DNA of 64,000 bases from Methylobacter sp. S3L5C (GCF_022788635.1 NZ_CP076024.1:3945503-4009502); one strand, 5' to 3'. Counted from the first letter of the stretch, positions 40,911 to 50,623 are shown. Notes: generated by a model not told the origin, from the letters alone. A program made the numbers and translations.

Positions 40911-41327
40911 ATTATGCTTTAGCCGTACTGGCTAAAAGATGGCTATTATGATTGATAAAATTTTATAACACAAGCTAATAAATCATGATTTTTTAAAAAA
41001 AGTGTCATCAGCTTTCACTATCACTCTTAAAATGTCCTTTTCAGAAGACTCACAATAAATAAAACACGCTTTATAGGGTGTGCTTTTTTGTTTACAGCAC
41101 ATTCTATAAAAGTAATAATTTATTTTTGTGTCTTGCCTGAAATAAAAACTATAAAGAAGCAGTTGACGACAACATTGTTAGGAATCGCTTTCTATGAAGC
41201 CACGAAATTAAAGACACATTTATGACAACAGCTTTGAAAAATACTTTGCTAGCAATTAAAAATTTTTTTAAACAGGCATAAAAAAAGGCATGTCATTTTC
41301 GGCACGCCCTTTTTTACAATCAAAAAT
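40911..41327. other. Intergenic region between 4.5S RNA and a membrane-protein gene
   Basis: It contains the 4.5S RNA promoter area at its left end and the terminator at 41281-41316 at its right end. Otherwise A/T-rich with no visible gene. Confidence 0.5.
41281..41316 (-). terminator. Terminator after the 112-aa membrane protein gene
   Basis: On the minus strand, GGCGTGCC pairs with GACATGCC (two G-U pairs) and a T-run follows. It lies 12 bases after the stop at 41328. Confidence 0.75.
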
Positions 41328-41666
41328 TTAAGCTTTTACAGCATCAACGATGTCATTAAATGCATCAACTCTTAATTTAGCGGTCTTGATGAGCTCAACA
41401 CCGGTATCAACAATCATTTTGCAAAGTCCGGGGGTTTTGTAAACAACAAAGCACAAATAACCAACAACCGGGATGGCAATTAAAGCGCCGATAAAACCAT
41501 GAAGACCCAAAACACCCATCAATTTTATCAGCAATGCAATAGCATCTAGTGGCAGTAAAACCATCGCACCAAAATACACTATTACCATAAATATAAAGAG
41601 TACAAAAACTATAAACTGAAATAACCTTACCAACGCAACATTAACTTTTTTCATATTATTTTTCAA
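41328..41666 (-). CDS. Small polytopic membrane protein, unknown family
   Basis: This 112-residue protein has three hydrophobic stretches: residues about 14-40 (LFQFIVFVLFIFMVIVYFG), about 42-55, and about 58-78 (IGALIAIPVVGYLCFVVY). A C-terminal helix (VDTGVELIKTAKLRVDAFNDI) follows. I do not recognise the family and no catalytic motif is visible. It has its own terminator and is 107 bases downstream of the rhomboid gene on the same strand. The start could alternatively be the Met four codons later. Confidence 0.7.
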   Translation of the reverse strand: MKNNMKKVNVALVRLFQFIVFVLFIFMVIVYFGAMVLLPLDAIALLIKLMGVLGLHGFIGALIAIPVVGYLCFVVYKTPGLCKMIVDTGVELIKTAKLRVDAFNDIVDAVKA

Positions 41667-41773
41667 TTTCCCGATAACTTTAAGAGCCTTTTTTAATCAG
41701 TAACAATGACTGATTGTTGTTGTTTTCATCAAAAAGCCCGACTTTTGAAGGTCAAAATTATACCTTAAAGCGA

Positions 41774-42442
41774 TCAAATTACGTCATTTTTATTGCTTTT
41801 AAGAAAAACCCGATACAAAATCGACCCGGCAACAAACCCGCCCAAATGTGCCCACCAGGCGACACCTATCGTTACGCCTTCAAAAATAATGGAGGTTGTT
41901 GCATTATCCACTTGTAAAATAATCCACAAACCTAAAAAAGCAATAGCTGGCACATGAAACAACATTGGCGGAAAAAACACGATAACACGCTCAAGTGGAT
42001 ATAGAAAAAAATACGCGGCCAATACTCCAGCTATAGCGCCTGAGGCACCTATAACAGGAATATCCAGCAGAGGATCAAAATACCATTGCAAAAGTGTCGC
42101 AAAGACTCCGCACAGCAAATAAAAAATTAAAAACGGCAGTCGCCCCATTCTGTCTTCCACATTATCGCCAAAAATCCACATAAACCACATATTCATAAGT
42201 AGATGCGTCCAACTTGCATGTAAAAATAAATTGGTTACAAATGATAGATAGCCATCAAAAGGCAAGTTCTCCTGAAAAACGGAATACCGAATAGGCACCA
42301 TACCATAACGATGCAACAGAGCAATAGCAGCCTGATCAGGCATTATTTTCATGGCGATAAAAATGCTAGTGCAGACCGCTATTATTCCCCAGGTCACATA
42401 AGGCTTTGCGTAACAAGGCGCGGTATCTCTAATCGGTATCAT
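41774..42442 (-). CDS. Rhomboid family intramembrane serine protease
   Basis: This polytopic membrane protease has 222 residues from the Met at 42442; a longer frame to 42505 adds an atypical arginine-rich N-terminus. The family layout is seen: the N-terminal span (YVTWGIIAVCTSIFIAM), the L1 loop with LFLHASWTHLLMNMWFMWIFG, the serine motif GASGAIAGVL, and the histidine on the last segment (WWAHLGGFVAG). It cleaves substrates within the membrane; the substrate is unknown. It is divergent from the helicase gene. Confidence 0.93.
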   Translation of the reverse strand: MIPIRDTAPCYAKPYVTWGIIAVCTSIFIAMKIMPDQAAIALLHRYGMVPIRYSVFQENLPFDGYLSFVTNLFLHASWTHLLMNMWFMWIFGDNVEDRMGRLPFLIFYLLCGVFATLLQWYFDPLLDIPVIGASGAIAGVLAAYFFLYPLERVIVFFPPMLFHVPAIAFLGLWIILQVDNATTSIIFEGVTIGVAWWAHLGGFVAGSILYRVFLKSNKNDVI

Positions 42443-42670
42443 TGTTTTTATCCTTTTACGTCGTGAAAAACAAATGGAAGCGGAAATAAAATAAACCAAC
42501 CGCATAAAATCACCAGTTCAAATTCAAAGCTTACCAGCTAAAACCCGATTTGCAATGCATTGGAGAATGTCCTGTTAATTTTAATCATAACGCCTTATAA
42601 CAAAAAGCTTATAATGACACAAAATATCCGCAATTTATCACCTGCGTAACCCAACAACTACTCAAGATTC

Positions 42671-44020
42671 ATGCAGCCTAATCCAACAGACACCCCGCTT
42701 TCTTTCTCAAGCTTATCCCTCGCTGAGCCCCTGCTTATAGCAGTCAGAAAACTAGGGTTTGAACAACCGACACCTGTGCAACAACAAGCCATTCCACCGG
42801 CTTTGGAGCACAAAGACTTACTGGTCAGTGCCGAAACCGGCAGCGGTAAAACCGCCGCATTTTTATTGCCTACACTGCATCACCTACTCACATTATCGAC
42901 CAGAAAACCAGGTACGCGGGCACTCATACTGGCGCCTACGCGTGAACTGGCCCAGCAAATTTTTAAACAGTGCCAACAATTAATCGAATTTACCGATATT
43001 AAGGCCGGCATTATTACTGGTGGCGATGACTTCAGGCTACAGCAAAACATGCTGCGTAGAAATACGGAAATTGTTATTGCAACCCCCGGTCGTATTCTGG
43101 AATTGATGGGGCAGGAGATACCCAACTTTACCAATCTTGAAATTCTCATTCTGGATGAAGCCGATCGCATGCTGGATATGGGCTTTAGTGAAGACGTATT
43201 AACCATCACCAAAAGTTGTAATGAGCAAAGACAAACCTTATTGTTTTCTGCCACGCTAACCCATTTTGGCGTGATCAAAATGGCTGACAAGATTCTGCAA
43301 GATCATAAGGTAGTTGCCTTAAACACCTTGCACGACGGCCATCGCAATATCGAGCAACAAATTATAGTTGCCGACGATAACAACCATAAACAAAAGTTGT
43401 TAGCCTGGTTACTGCTTAATGAAACCTACGACAAAGCACTGGTATTTACCAATAGCCGGATTCAGGCAGATCTGCTACGCGGCCCGTTGCGGGGACAAAA
43501 ACTTCGTGTCGGCGTACTGCATGGTGAAATGGATCAAAAAGATCGCAACCGCATGATGCAACTTTTCCGCGAAGGCGAAGTTAAAGTCATGGTGGCTACA
43601 GATCTTGCCGCCCGTGGTCTTGATATTAAAGGTATCAATCTGGTGATTAATTTTGATGTACCTAGAAACGGTATCAATTATATACATCGCATAGGCCGTA
43701 CCGGAAGGGTTGATGAACTGGGACTAACCATAGCGCTGGTAAAAAGCACCGAATGGAATTTGATGTCAGGTATTGAACGTTTCTTAAAACAGAAATTTAA
43801 ACACCGCACCATTAAAGAGCTTGAAGGCAAGTATAAAGGTCCAAAAAAACTGAAAGCATCAGGCAAAGCGGCCGGTATAAAAAATAAAATAGAACCCAAA
43901 AAAGTAGCAGCAGAAAAAATCAAAATACGCGATAGAGACAAGAAAAATATCGGTAAACGCCGCGCTGCCAGCGCTCAACCTGACCTACCACAGACAGAAC
44001 AGCAAGAACAAAAAGACTAA
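42671..44020 (+). CDS. srmB: DEAD-box RNA helicase, SrmB-like
   Basis: This ATP-dependent RNA helicase has 449 residues. Seen in order are the Q motif (FEQPTPVQQQAIPPAL), motif I (AETGSGKT), PTRELAQQ, TPGR, DEAD (LDEADRMLDMGF), SAT, ARGLDI and HRIGRTGR. The C-terminus is lysine-rich and ends near RDKKNIGKRR, closely resembling the end of E. coli SrmB (TKNIGKRR), which aids 50S ribosome assembly. The SrmB assignment rests on that tail and overall similarity; a RhlE-type paralogue is the alternative. Confidence 0.9.
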   Translation: MQPNPTDTPLSFSSLSLAEPLLIAVRKLGFEQPTPVQQQAIPPALEHKDLLVSAETGSGKTAAFLLPTLHHLLTLSTRKPGTRALILAPTRELAQQIFKQCQQLIEFTDIKAGIITGGDDFRLQQNMLRRNTEIVIATPGRILELMGQEIPNFTNLEILILDEADRMLDMGFSEDVLTITKSCNEQRQTLLFSATLTHFGVIKMADKILQDHKVVALNTLHDGHRNIEQQIIVADDNNHKQKLLAWLLLNETYDKALVFTNSRIQADLLRGPLRGQKLRVGVLHGEMDQKDRNRMMQLFREGEVKVMVATDLAARGLDIKGINLVINFDVPRNGINYIHRIGRTGRVDELGLTIALVKSTEWNLMSGIERFLKQKFKHRTIKELEGKYKGPKKLKASGKAAGIKNKIEPKKVAAEKIKIRDRDKKNIGKRRAASAQPDLPQTEQQEQKD

Positions 44021-44184
44021 CGAGTAAACACACATACACAAAAAAGAACAGTGCCCACAAAAAGCATGAAAAAAAATGGCCTGTCTTGATTGAAGCGTTG
44101 GAAATCGTTGACGAGTTCAACAAGGTTGCCTCGGTAACGATGCGTCCTTTGCTCGGGTCGACCTGACTTTGTGATTTACTTGCT

Positions 44185-44203
44185 GCCACAATCTGTGGCA
44201 GCC
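44185..44203. terminator. Short hairpin between srmB-like and TerB-like genes
   Basis: CTGCCAC-AATCT-GTGGCAG forms a perfect 7-bp stem in the convergent gap. No clear T-run follows, so the terminator call is tentative. Confidence 0.35.
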
Positions 44204-44240
44204 GATTCAAGATAGCATGTTATTAGAACAAGCTATACAA

Positions 44241-44687
44241 TTAACCTGCCACCCTGTTTTTTGCCATAATAAAAGCGGTATGAGGTACATATAGAAGGTC
44301 GGCAATTTTTCGTACCAGATATTCTTCGTTCATATCTAATACGCCATCAACAAAAGCAATTTTCCATAACGCTTCGATTAAGCCAACTTTTTGCTCCAGA
44401 TTATATTCCTTATTAATTAAGGACGTAAATTGAAAATAATCAGTTGCCTGTATTCTTTGTTGTTCGGCTAAAGCCAGCAGAGCCGTTGTTTGTTCAGCCG
44501 TTAATGAAAAATTTTGATGAATTAAGGATAAAATAATTTCCTGTTCTTTTGGCTCAACTTTATCATCCATGTACATCATTTCCAAAAATAAAACAACCGT
44601 CGCAAGTTGTAGCTTTTCTTCCAGAGATTCATCAGGCGCTGAAAGCATCAAATGTTGCTCAAAAAAAAGTTTTATCTGGTTCAGCAT
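44241..44687 (-). CDS. TerB-like (tellurite-resistance fold) protein
   Basis: This all-helical protein of 148 residues shows the TerB family pattern: an acidic metal-binding-like loop after the first helices (MYMDDKVEPKEQEII) and a matching second one (AFVDGVLDMNEEYLVRKIADLL). Family members are found near DnaJ-like and tellurite-resistance proteins, but their role is unclear. It is convergent with the helicase gene and lies downstream of a degraded Sel1-repeat gene. Confidence 0.85.
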   Translation of the reverse strand: MLNQIKLFFEQHLMLSAPDESLEEKLQLATVVLFLEMMYMDDKVEPKEQEIILSLIHQNFSLTAEQTTALLALAEQQRIQATDYFQFTSLINKEYNLEQKVGLIEALWKIAFVDGVLDMNEEYLVRKIADLLYVPHTAFIMAKNRVAG

Positions 44688-44726
44688 GTTTTAAAAATTC
44701 CACTGTTATTGTAAGTTAACAACTAT

Positions 44727-45034
44727 TTACTTCAGTTTACTAATCTGATCAATATTATCTTGTGCCGCACGATGCCCTTGATCCGCAAACTCAAGAGCCC
44801 TGGTTTCGTTCTTTGGTAGGCATAACCCATTCCATAAAGATAAGCGAGCTCGTATTGTGCATCAGGATCTCCTTGCTGCGCTTATCTTTGCAATTGCGTG
44901 ATATTGTCTTCTGTCACAGTAGAGACGGCTTTTTCTAAAGGTTGCTATCTTCGTCCTTTTCATTACAAGCGACAAATACTTACCATTATTACAACAATAG
45001 CAATCCGGCTTATTTGTTGATAGAGTGATGGCAT
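44727..45034 (-). pseudogene. Decayed Sel1-repeat protein gene
   Basis: A minus-strand ATG at 45034 opens a frame with a hydrophobic N-terminus (MPSLYQQISRIAIVVIMVS) that stops early. Further on, one frame reads AQQGDPDAQYELAYLYGMGY, a textbook Sel1-like repeat. It is preceded by an in-frame stop, and after a frameshift the product continues RALEFADQGHRAAQDNIDQ to the stop at 44727. At least one stop and two frame changes show it is non-functional. Sel1 repeats mediate protein contacts. Confidence 0.65.
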
Positions 45035-45305
45035 GATTTATGTTTCTATTAAAAAATAAAAAATTAGTACAGCATCTTAATTTCCGGTAATTTATTTTTT
45101 ATAAATGCTGAATTCCGCAACTTTAGGTCTTATGTTGCTTAAGTCCAGTCATCATCGCCGTCACTTAATTACTCATCTCTCCATAAGGAAGTGTCCGCGA
45201 TACCAAAGTCCGAACCGCCCATGTCGTCATTATCGCTCAGACTTCTTGCTCTCAAATAAAATAACTCGATCATAAATTCCGTACACATAACCGCGCAGAG
45301 TGCGA
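45035..45305. other. Gap between Sel1 relic and EEP gene
   Basis: No gene, promoter or repeat is evident in this 271-base A/T-rich stretch. Confidence 0.35.
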
Positions 45306-46148
45306 TCAAAACATCTCAAAACTTGCCAGATAGCCAAAATGATCGGAAACGATTGGATAGAAATCGTCATTAAAGATGACCTTCATGGCTTTAATTTGCA
45401 TAGGATTACCTTTGCGTTTAAATATATAATCAATGCGTTTGGGGGGATAGTTTTTCCATCCATCTATTTGGCCATGATAGCTGGGCTGATAAAATCGATG
45501 GGGATATAATTCGTGAAATTGATCCACATAGTATTGATTACCGACAATGTGGTTATAAGCATGATCCCCGGCAGGCGCATTAAAATCACCAACAATCAAA
45601 TCGCCTCTGACACCAAAATGCAAACGTGAGTGGATCAGTTTTTGGAGATTATTATATTCCTCATAAAAACCATGATGTGCCCAACTTAAGTGAACATTAG
45701 AAATATGCAATAATCCGAACCATGGAACATCGATACACGACACAGTAATATTTCGAGACATATAATTATCTTTTCGATGATCGTTAGAAACATAGGCTGA
45801 AAAATTGTGCTGCATCGGATAACGACTCATGATGGCGGTACCTTCTCGCCAACGATCAAAACCGATATGACTCCAGTCCTGATGAATATGATACCAAAGA
45901 CCCCACTGACGTAATTTACTACAAATTCGAAAAGCCATGTTGGATGATGATTCGCCGTAAGGACTTACGATGGGATCATGCATATGCTCCCCAACCTCTT
46001 GAAAACAAATAACATCAATTTTTAAGTGAGCAATTGCCTCGGCGATAATATATACCTCGCGCTCATGTTGGTGCATCGTTTCAAAGCAACAGTAACGAGG
46101 GTGTTCCTGATAGGTATGCAGATTAAGTGTCAGCAGCGATAGTTTCAT
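45306..46148 (-). CDS. Endonuclease/exonuclease/phosphatase family hydrolase
   Basis: This protein of 280 residues begins MKLSLLTLNLHTYQEH, the typical first strand with the metal-binding Asn. It continues with VICFQEVGEHM (catalytic Glu), LHISNVHLSW, LIVGDFNAPAGDHAY (Asp/Asn) and IVSDHFGYLASFE (Asp-His). There is no signal peptide, so it is probably cytoplasmic. The family includes nucleases, sphingomyelinases and phosphatases; the substrate cannot be decided here. Confidence 0.88.
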   Translation of the reverse strand: MKLSLLTLNLHTYQEHPRYCCFETMHQHEREVYIIAEAIAHLKIDVICFQEVGEHMHDPIVSPYGESSSNMAFRICSKLRQWGLWYHIHQDWSHIGFDRWREGTAIMSRYPMQHNFSAYVSNDHRKDNYMSRNITVSCIDVPWFGLLHISNVHLSWAHHGFYEEYNNLQKLIHSRLHFGVRGDLIVGDFNAPAGDHAYNHIVGNQYYVDQFHELYPHRFYQPSYHGQIDGWKNYPPKRIDYIFKRKGNPMQIKAMKVIFNDDFYPIVSDHFGYLASFEMF

Positions 46149-46790
46149 AAAGTCGGCTTGTTAAACGTAATGATTAGTGCTTCAGGATTCGTTTAATTTT
46201 AGTGTATCGTACCAAGGTGATTTGATAGCTCTAAATTTTCCACCCATGTTCCATGACATAATTGACGAGACAGTATGAATTAAACTAGCCACCGGTGAAA
46301 AAAAAAACCGGTTTATCTTCCCGGCAACGCAATTGAATAGTTTACATAAGGTAAACTAACAGCCTTATCAATACTAAAAAACACTTAATTAACGGTTATA
46401 GTAAATTACTAATATGTAGGTTTTATGACCAAATAAAGATCTCGTGTGCTCCCTCATAAACTTTCTTTACCTGCCGATTTAATCGGGATTCAACGATAGC
46501 TTTGCCAATTCCCCGATTAGCAACACTTACCAAGAGAGTTTATTTTTGATTTTCATGGTAATTATCTTTGTTTTTATAAGATAATAATCAAAACTACTTG
46601 GTGCATACAAGTTTTCATCAATTGGTCGAAATCGAATTGGCTGTTTACATGATTTGACAGGTAAGGCATTCTGGAAATTTAAACATTCATATCGATGAAT
46701 AACTCTAACGATCCGCTTCGTTTCACCTCCGCGCATATTATGGCTCTGAAATATTATTCAATACTTTTGCGCAATACTTTGGTCTTGAAA
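46149..46790. other. Intergenic region between EEP and Old Yellow Enzyme genes
   Basis: These 642 A/T-rich bases include an ACCGGT-A-rich-ACCGGT motif near 46297-46316. A 69-codon minus-strand ORF (46527-46736) lacks recognisable similarity or a good start context, so I do not call it. Confidence 0.4.
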
Positions 46791-47924
46791 TTAAATGACC
46801 AACTGATCCAAAGCCTTGGTATTAAAACTGACAAGTTGGTCAAGATGACCTTTTTTTACCTTGTTTGGCCATTTTGGATCAGCAAGTAGCGCTCGACCAA
46901 CGGCTACAAGATCGAAGCTTCCTTGATCAATTCCTTTACTCAGCGCATCCACATCAACCGACGTATTCGAATCCGGTGATTCTTCACGAGTAAAATGACC
47001 AGTACGAAATTCTTTTTCCAAACCAACGCTACCTACAGCAATCACAGGTTTTCCTGACAATTTACTGGTCCAGGCTGCAAGTGAGTCAGTTGAGCCTTCA
47101 AATGCCGGCTTAAATAACTTTCTGGTGCTCGGGTGAAAATAATCTACTCCTGCATTGACCAAAGCAGTCAGAATCGTAGCTAGCTCTTCTGGATTCTCGG
47201 CGATTTTTGCATCGTAATCTCCCAGCTTCCACTGTGAAAATCGAAATGTTACCGGAAAATCCGCGCTAACTTTAGAACGCACAGCTCTAATAACCTCCAC
47301 GGCAAAATGCAAGCGATTTTCCAGGCTTCCACCATATCTATCATGACGCTGATTAGTCTTTTCCCATAGAAATTGGTCAATCAGATAGCCATGTGCACCA
47401 TGTACTTCCACACCATCAAAGCCCAATCTTTCAGCATCTGCAGCTGCTTGCGCATAAGCGGTAACGACATCATCGATGTCTTGCTGACTCATTGCCTTTA
47501 CTACTTCCAGACCATCTTTCTCTACTGCCATTGGCCCATAACCCGGAACAGTGATGTCTGGTTCTACACCCGGTTGCCTTGCTGCTCCTACGTGCCAAAT
47601 TTGCGGGATAATCTTGCCACCCACCTCATGTACGGCATCAACAACTTTCTTCCAGCCATTAAGAGCCGCTTCGCCGTGGAATGCCGGCACTCCGGCATAT
47701 CCATTAGCAGCAGGATGACCAATATAGGTGCCTTCTGTAATAATCAAACCAACACCGCCTTCAGCACGTCTTTGGTAGTAAGTTACTACTTTATCGGTAG
47801 GTATGCCGTTCGGAGATTTGTTTCTGGTCATTGGTGCCATTACGATACGATTTGAAAGCTTGCTTTTACCAAACTGTATGGATGAAAAAAGCGCTTGTTT
47901 TGAGTTATTTTGAGGCGTGGTCAT
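46791..47924 (-). CDS. Old Yellow Enzyme family NADH:flavin oxidoreductase
   Basis: This FMN-dependent ene-reductase has 377 residues from MTTPQNNSKQ; an upstream Met adds 22 non-conserved residues. Seen are NRIVMAPMTRNKSPNGIPT, GVGLIITEGTYI, PQIWHVGAARQPG (OYE family), and the active-site block DGVEVHGAHGYLIDQFLW followed by RYGGSLENRLHFAVEV, plus FDLVAVGRALLADPKWPNKV near the end. Such enzymes reduce activated C=C bonds or nitro groups, often in electrophile defence. A 9-bp palindrome 77 bases upstream could be an operator. Confidence 0.93.
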   Translation of the reverse strand: MTTPQNNSKQALFSSIQFGKSKLSNRIVMAPMTRNKSPNGIPTDKVVTYYQRRAEGGVGLIITEGTYIGHPAANGYAGVPAFHGEAALNGWKKVVDAVHEVGGKIIPQIWHVGAARQPGVEPDITVPGYGPMAVEKDGLEVVKAMSQQDIDDVVTAYAQAAADAERLGFDGVEVHGAHGYLIDQFLWEKTNQRHDRYGGSLENRLHFAVEVIRAVRSKVSADFPVTFRFSQWKLGDYDAKIAENPEELATILTALVNAGVDYFHPSTRKLFKPAFEGSTDSLAAWTSKLSGKPVIAVGSVGLEKEFRTGHFTREESPDSNTSVDVDALSKGIDQGSFDLVAVGRALLADPKWPNKVKKGHLDQLVSFNTKALDQLVI

Positions 47925-48000
47925 TATTGTTACCTTATAAAATATGTATGAGTCGTGATTGAACAAAAACCGTAATATTTTTTTGTTCACGGTTTTAATA

Positions 48001-48021
48001 AAAATACAGATTCTGTATTTT
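48001..48021. promoter_or_regulatory. Palindromic operator candidate upstream of the Old Yellow Enzyme
   Basis: AAAATACAG-ATT-CTGTATTTT is a perfect 9-bp inverted repeat with a 3-base centre, 77 bases before the start codon. Spacing and symmetry suit a dimeric repressor such as a TetR-type protein; no such regulator is in the window. Confidence 0.45.
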
Positions 48022-48314
48022 GTGGCTAAAAAAATCTTCGCTAAAAATTAAGACAGCCCCCAAAGTAAAAGCTTTACAAAACCAGATTCTAAATAAAAAA
48101 TATTGAGCAGGTTATAATTTGACTACCGATTAAATGCTGTTCCCCTAACCAATTACGTAGTTTATATAAATAGCTACCATTTACCAACAACAGACCTCTT
48201 ATGTTGACTAATTGGAAGCCGTCTGATCTACTGAAGTATTAAAAATTAATACCACTATAATCTCAAACCTTGGCTTATTCAGTACGGTAACGCACACAGA
48301 GCATTGTTGATTTA

Positions 48315-48470
48315 GAGACGGTTAAAAAATAGGTCTCGTAGCGAAGAAAAACCGTTTTAATCATATTTATTAGTTAATTGATATAGATAGTTTGTGTACT
48401 TAACGAAAATAAGCTGCAAATCAGGCAGAAATTGCTTTTCCGCAGTCGATTTTCTATTCTCGGACAGCCT
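48315..48470. repeat. MITE-like repeat, copy A (left end degraded)
   Basis: The right end TATTCTCGGACAGCCT is intact; the left terminal repeat is decayed. The interior shares GTAGCGA, ATATAGATAGTTTGTG, TTAACGAAAAT and GCTTTTCC with the copies at 51540 and 61401, and it carries no ORF. Confidence 0.7.
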
Positions 48471-48704
48471 TCTGGTAATTAGTCAGGTAAAATTAGCACT
48501 ACAAGCCTTAAATTTCTGATATAACATCTGACAAAATCAGTATGATTTAATACCAGGATCTGTTGATTGTTCGGCGGCATTTACCTTATCCAGACAGGAT
48601 AGTTGACGCTTTACCAATCCGGGAGAATAAGTCGTTTTGAATGAGATGAAACGGATAAAATTAGGCGATGAAAAGTAAACTTGTATTTTGACAAACCTAA
48701 AAAA

Positions 48705-49150
48705 AATTGTCTGGAGCATACATAGCCCTACCAGCAAAAATCTCCGCCAAGATTAAAACATTAGGGCGCTCCAAAAACGGGTTTGGTTATTAGATTCACG
48801 CGCGTTGTGATGCCTTGAGCATGCCTTTAAAATTCATACTGACAGACGGACAGGCAGCTGAATGCAGACAAGCAATATCTTTACTCGAAAATTGTTAATG
48901 CTTCAGCCGTTTTAGAAGAAAAACCTGCTACACAAACCAGTTTCGGGAGTAGTTAGAAAGTCATGAAATAAAAGCGATTATCTCACCTAAATCGAACCGG
49001 AAAGAAGTTGTCAATGTGATTATAGGCATTGTAAGAAGCGAAATGTCATTAAATGCAGTTTGATAAACTCAAATATTAACTCAGAGAGTTGTTGCTGCAC
49101 GATATGAAAAAACTATTCATTACAGGGACACTGTCGCTTTCCCAGAGACT
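48705..49150 (+). pseudogene. Decayed IS5-type transposase remnant
   Basis: Translation on the plus strand shows fragments of an IS5-family DDE transposase with internal stops. Around 48770-48890 it reads LGRSKNGFGY, stop, IHARCDALSMPLKFILTDGQ and ECRQAISLLEN; later it reads SPKSNRKE and then RYEKT. Stops and frame shifts are frequent. Boundaries are approximate and its terminal repeats were not identified. Confidence 0.7.
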
Positions 49151-49540
49151 TTTCTGGCTAAGGTAAATCGTTAACAGAACCCAGATTAGTCGTGGACATT
49201 ATATCTGATAATGACTGCTACATTTTCAGACCATAAAATTGACAGCTAATTGATGATTTTAAAGGTGAGAGTTGGAAATCACTAAAATTTTCTTTATTAA
49301 ACTTGGTTGGGCGGGGAAATTGATTCCACGTCCATAAGCATTTTTCCTTAAGGTCTACATGCTTATCTTGCTCTTTATTTTAGCTAATGACTACCTCTGT
49401 AGAGCCAAGAGAAAATTATCAGCTATTGCGTAAATTTTTAGCGCATCCACACCGGGCAAATTTCAACGCGATCTTATGTAAATCATATCTAAACGTTCAG
49501 CGAACTCCACTCGCATAAGCACAGTCGGCCAAAGGAATAT
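49151..49540. other. A/T-rich gap before the intact-ended IS element
   Basis: Nothing recognisable; it probably includes the end of the decayed transposase copy. Confidence 0.35.
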
Positions 49541-49542
49541 TA

Positions 49543-50472
49543 GACATCTTTCCTAAATAATTGACATAGAATTTGGCTTTGATAGGGTTAAAATAGCGAT
49601 CTACCTCTGAAAACACGGATAGCCATGACTCCTTATGCCCAATTGCCAAGACACAAGCCTGAAGAATTTTTAAGGACTGTCGGCCTGTCACCAGAAGATT
49701 TTCTGCATCTTCACGGTAAGCTGGTGACTTACCTGGACGAACAAAAAGTCCTTAATCCACTGACTAGACGGGGACGAAAAGACTCCAAGATGGCTTTGGA
49801 AGACCGCTTGTTACTGACACTCTATTATCTTCGTCACTATCCGACGTTGATAAATCTGGCTGCGGTCTTCGACATCAGCGAATCGTATTGCCATAAAATC
49901 TATACTCGCACTGTAAGACTATTGATCAAAATCGAAAAACTGCCCAACCGCAAAGCACTGTTGGAAGATCCCGCAGCTACCGTGGTCATTGATGTTTCGG
50001 AGCAGCCTATCGAGCGCCCTGTTAAAAACCAGAAAGCGTACTTTTCAGGAAAAAAAACGCCACACGATCAAAGTCCAACTCGTGATCTGCCTATTGACGA
50101 TGACTATACTCTCCGTAGTGATAGGTAAAGGTCAACAGCATGATTTTTCGATCTTCAAAGATAGCCGTCTATTGTTACATCCTGATGCCCTGTTGTTGGC
50201 GGATTCCGGATACCAAGGGATAAAGAAACACCATCAGAACTCGACTCTACCGGTTAAAAAGAAAAAAGGCCAACCGCTTTCGGCAGAAGACAAAGCCGAT
50301 AATAAGGCACTATCAAAACAGCGTATTTTTATTGAGCATGTTAATCGCCGATGCAAAATTTTCAGGATTGCCAAAGATGTTTATCGGGGCAAACACAAGC
50401 ATTACTCCTTGACATGGAATTTAGTGGCTGCTCTTGTTAACTTACGCTATGGCTGTATTTAGGAAAGATGTC
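49543..50472 (+). mobile_element. IS5-family insertion sequence with perfect terminal repeats
   Basis: The outermost 17 bases GACATCTTTCCTAAATA (49543-49559) are repeated exactly in inverse orientation at 50456-50472. Both ends are flanked by TA (49541-49542 and 50473-50474), consistent with the short target duplications of IS5-family groups. The element is 930 bases and encodes one transposase split over two frames. Perfect ends suggest fairly recent insertion. Confidence 0.9.
49625..50462 (+). CDS. IS5-family DDE transposase split by a frame change at an A8 run
   Basis: The upstream frame (49625-50128) encodes the helix-turn-helix region and the first catalytic Asp (TVVIDVSEQPIERP). At 50050-50057 an A8 run follows GG. 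Skipping one base joins the downstream frame at KKRHTIKVQLV, which continues with the second Asp (LLADSGYQGIKK) and the Glu (FIEHVNRRCK) to the stop at 50462. The joined protein, about 278 residues, matches the family throughout. Productive synthesis would need +1/-2 frameshifting or transcriptional slippage on A8; otherwise a single-base insertion has killed the gene. The stop codon lies in the right terminal repeat. Confidence 0.85.
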
Positions 50473-50623
50473 TATTGATGTGTTTAAGGTTTGTCTACCT
50501 AACCACGTCGTTCCTTTGTGGTTTGGAGGCTTAAAGACTTGGCTTTTATCAAGAAACTCCATTCCATAGCTAACATAACAAATAAGCCGACTATTTTTAT
50601 AAACTATCTTTGATTTTTTAGAT

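Larger units (their letters stand above)
47925..48704. other. Non-coding stretch upstream of the Old Yellow Enzyme with MITE copy A
   Basis: It contains the palindrome at 48001-48021 and the MITE-like repeat at 48315-48470 (both listed). The remainder has no credible ORF. Confidence 0.55.

Noticed and set aside
40982-41035. Possible Pho box near 41006 (GTGTCAT, TTTCACT, CTCTTAA)
   Set aside because: Only one half-site fits the TGTCA core; the others are too degenerate to claim.
43920-44210. 96-codon minus-strand ORF overlapping the end of the srmB-like gene
   Set aside because: It is antisense to the conserved lysine-rich tail, has unconvincing composition and no recognisable domain.
46527-46736. 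69-codon minus-strand ORF upstream of the Old Yellow Enzyme gene
   Set aside because: No family similarity, poor start context, and it lies in an A/T-rich non-coding stretch.
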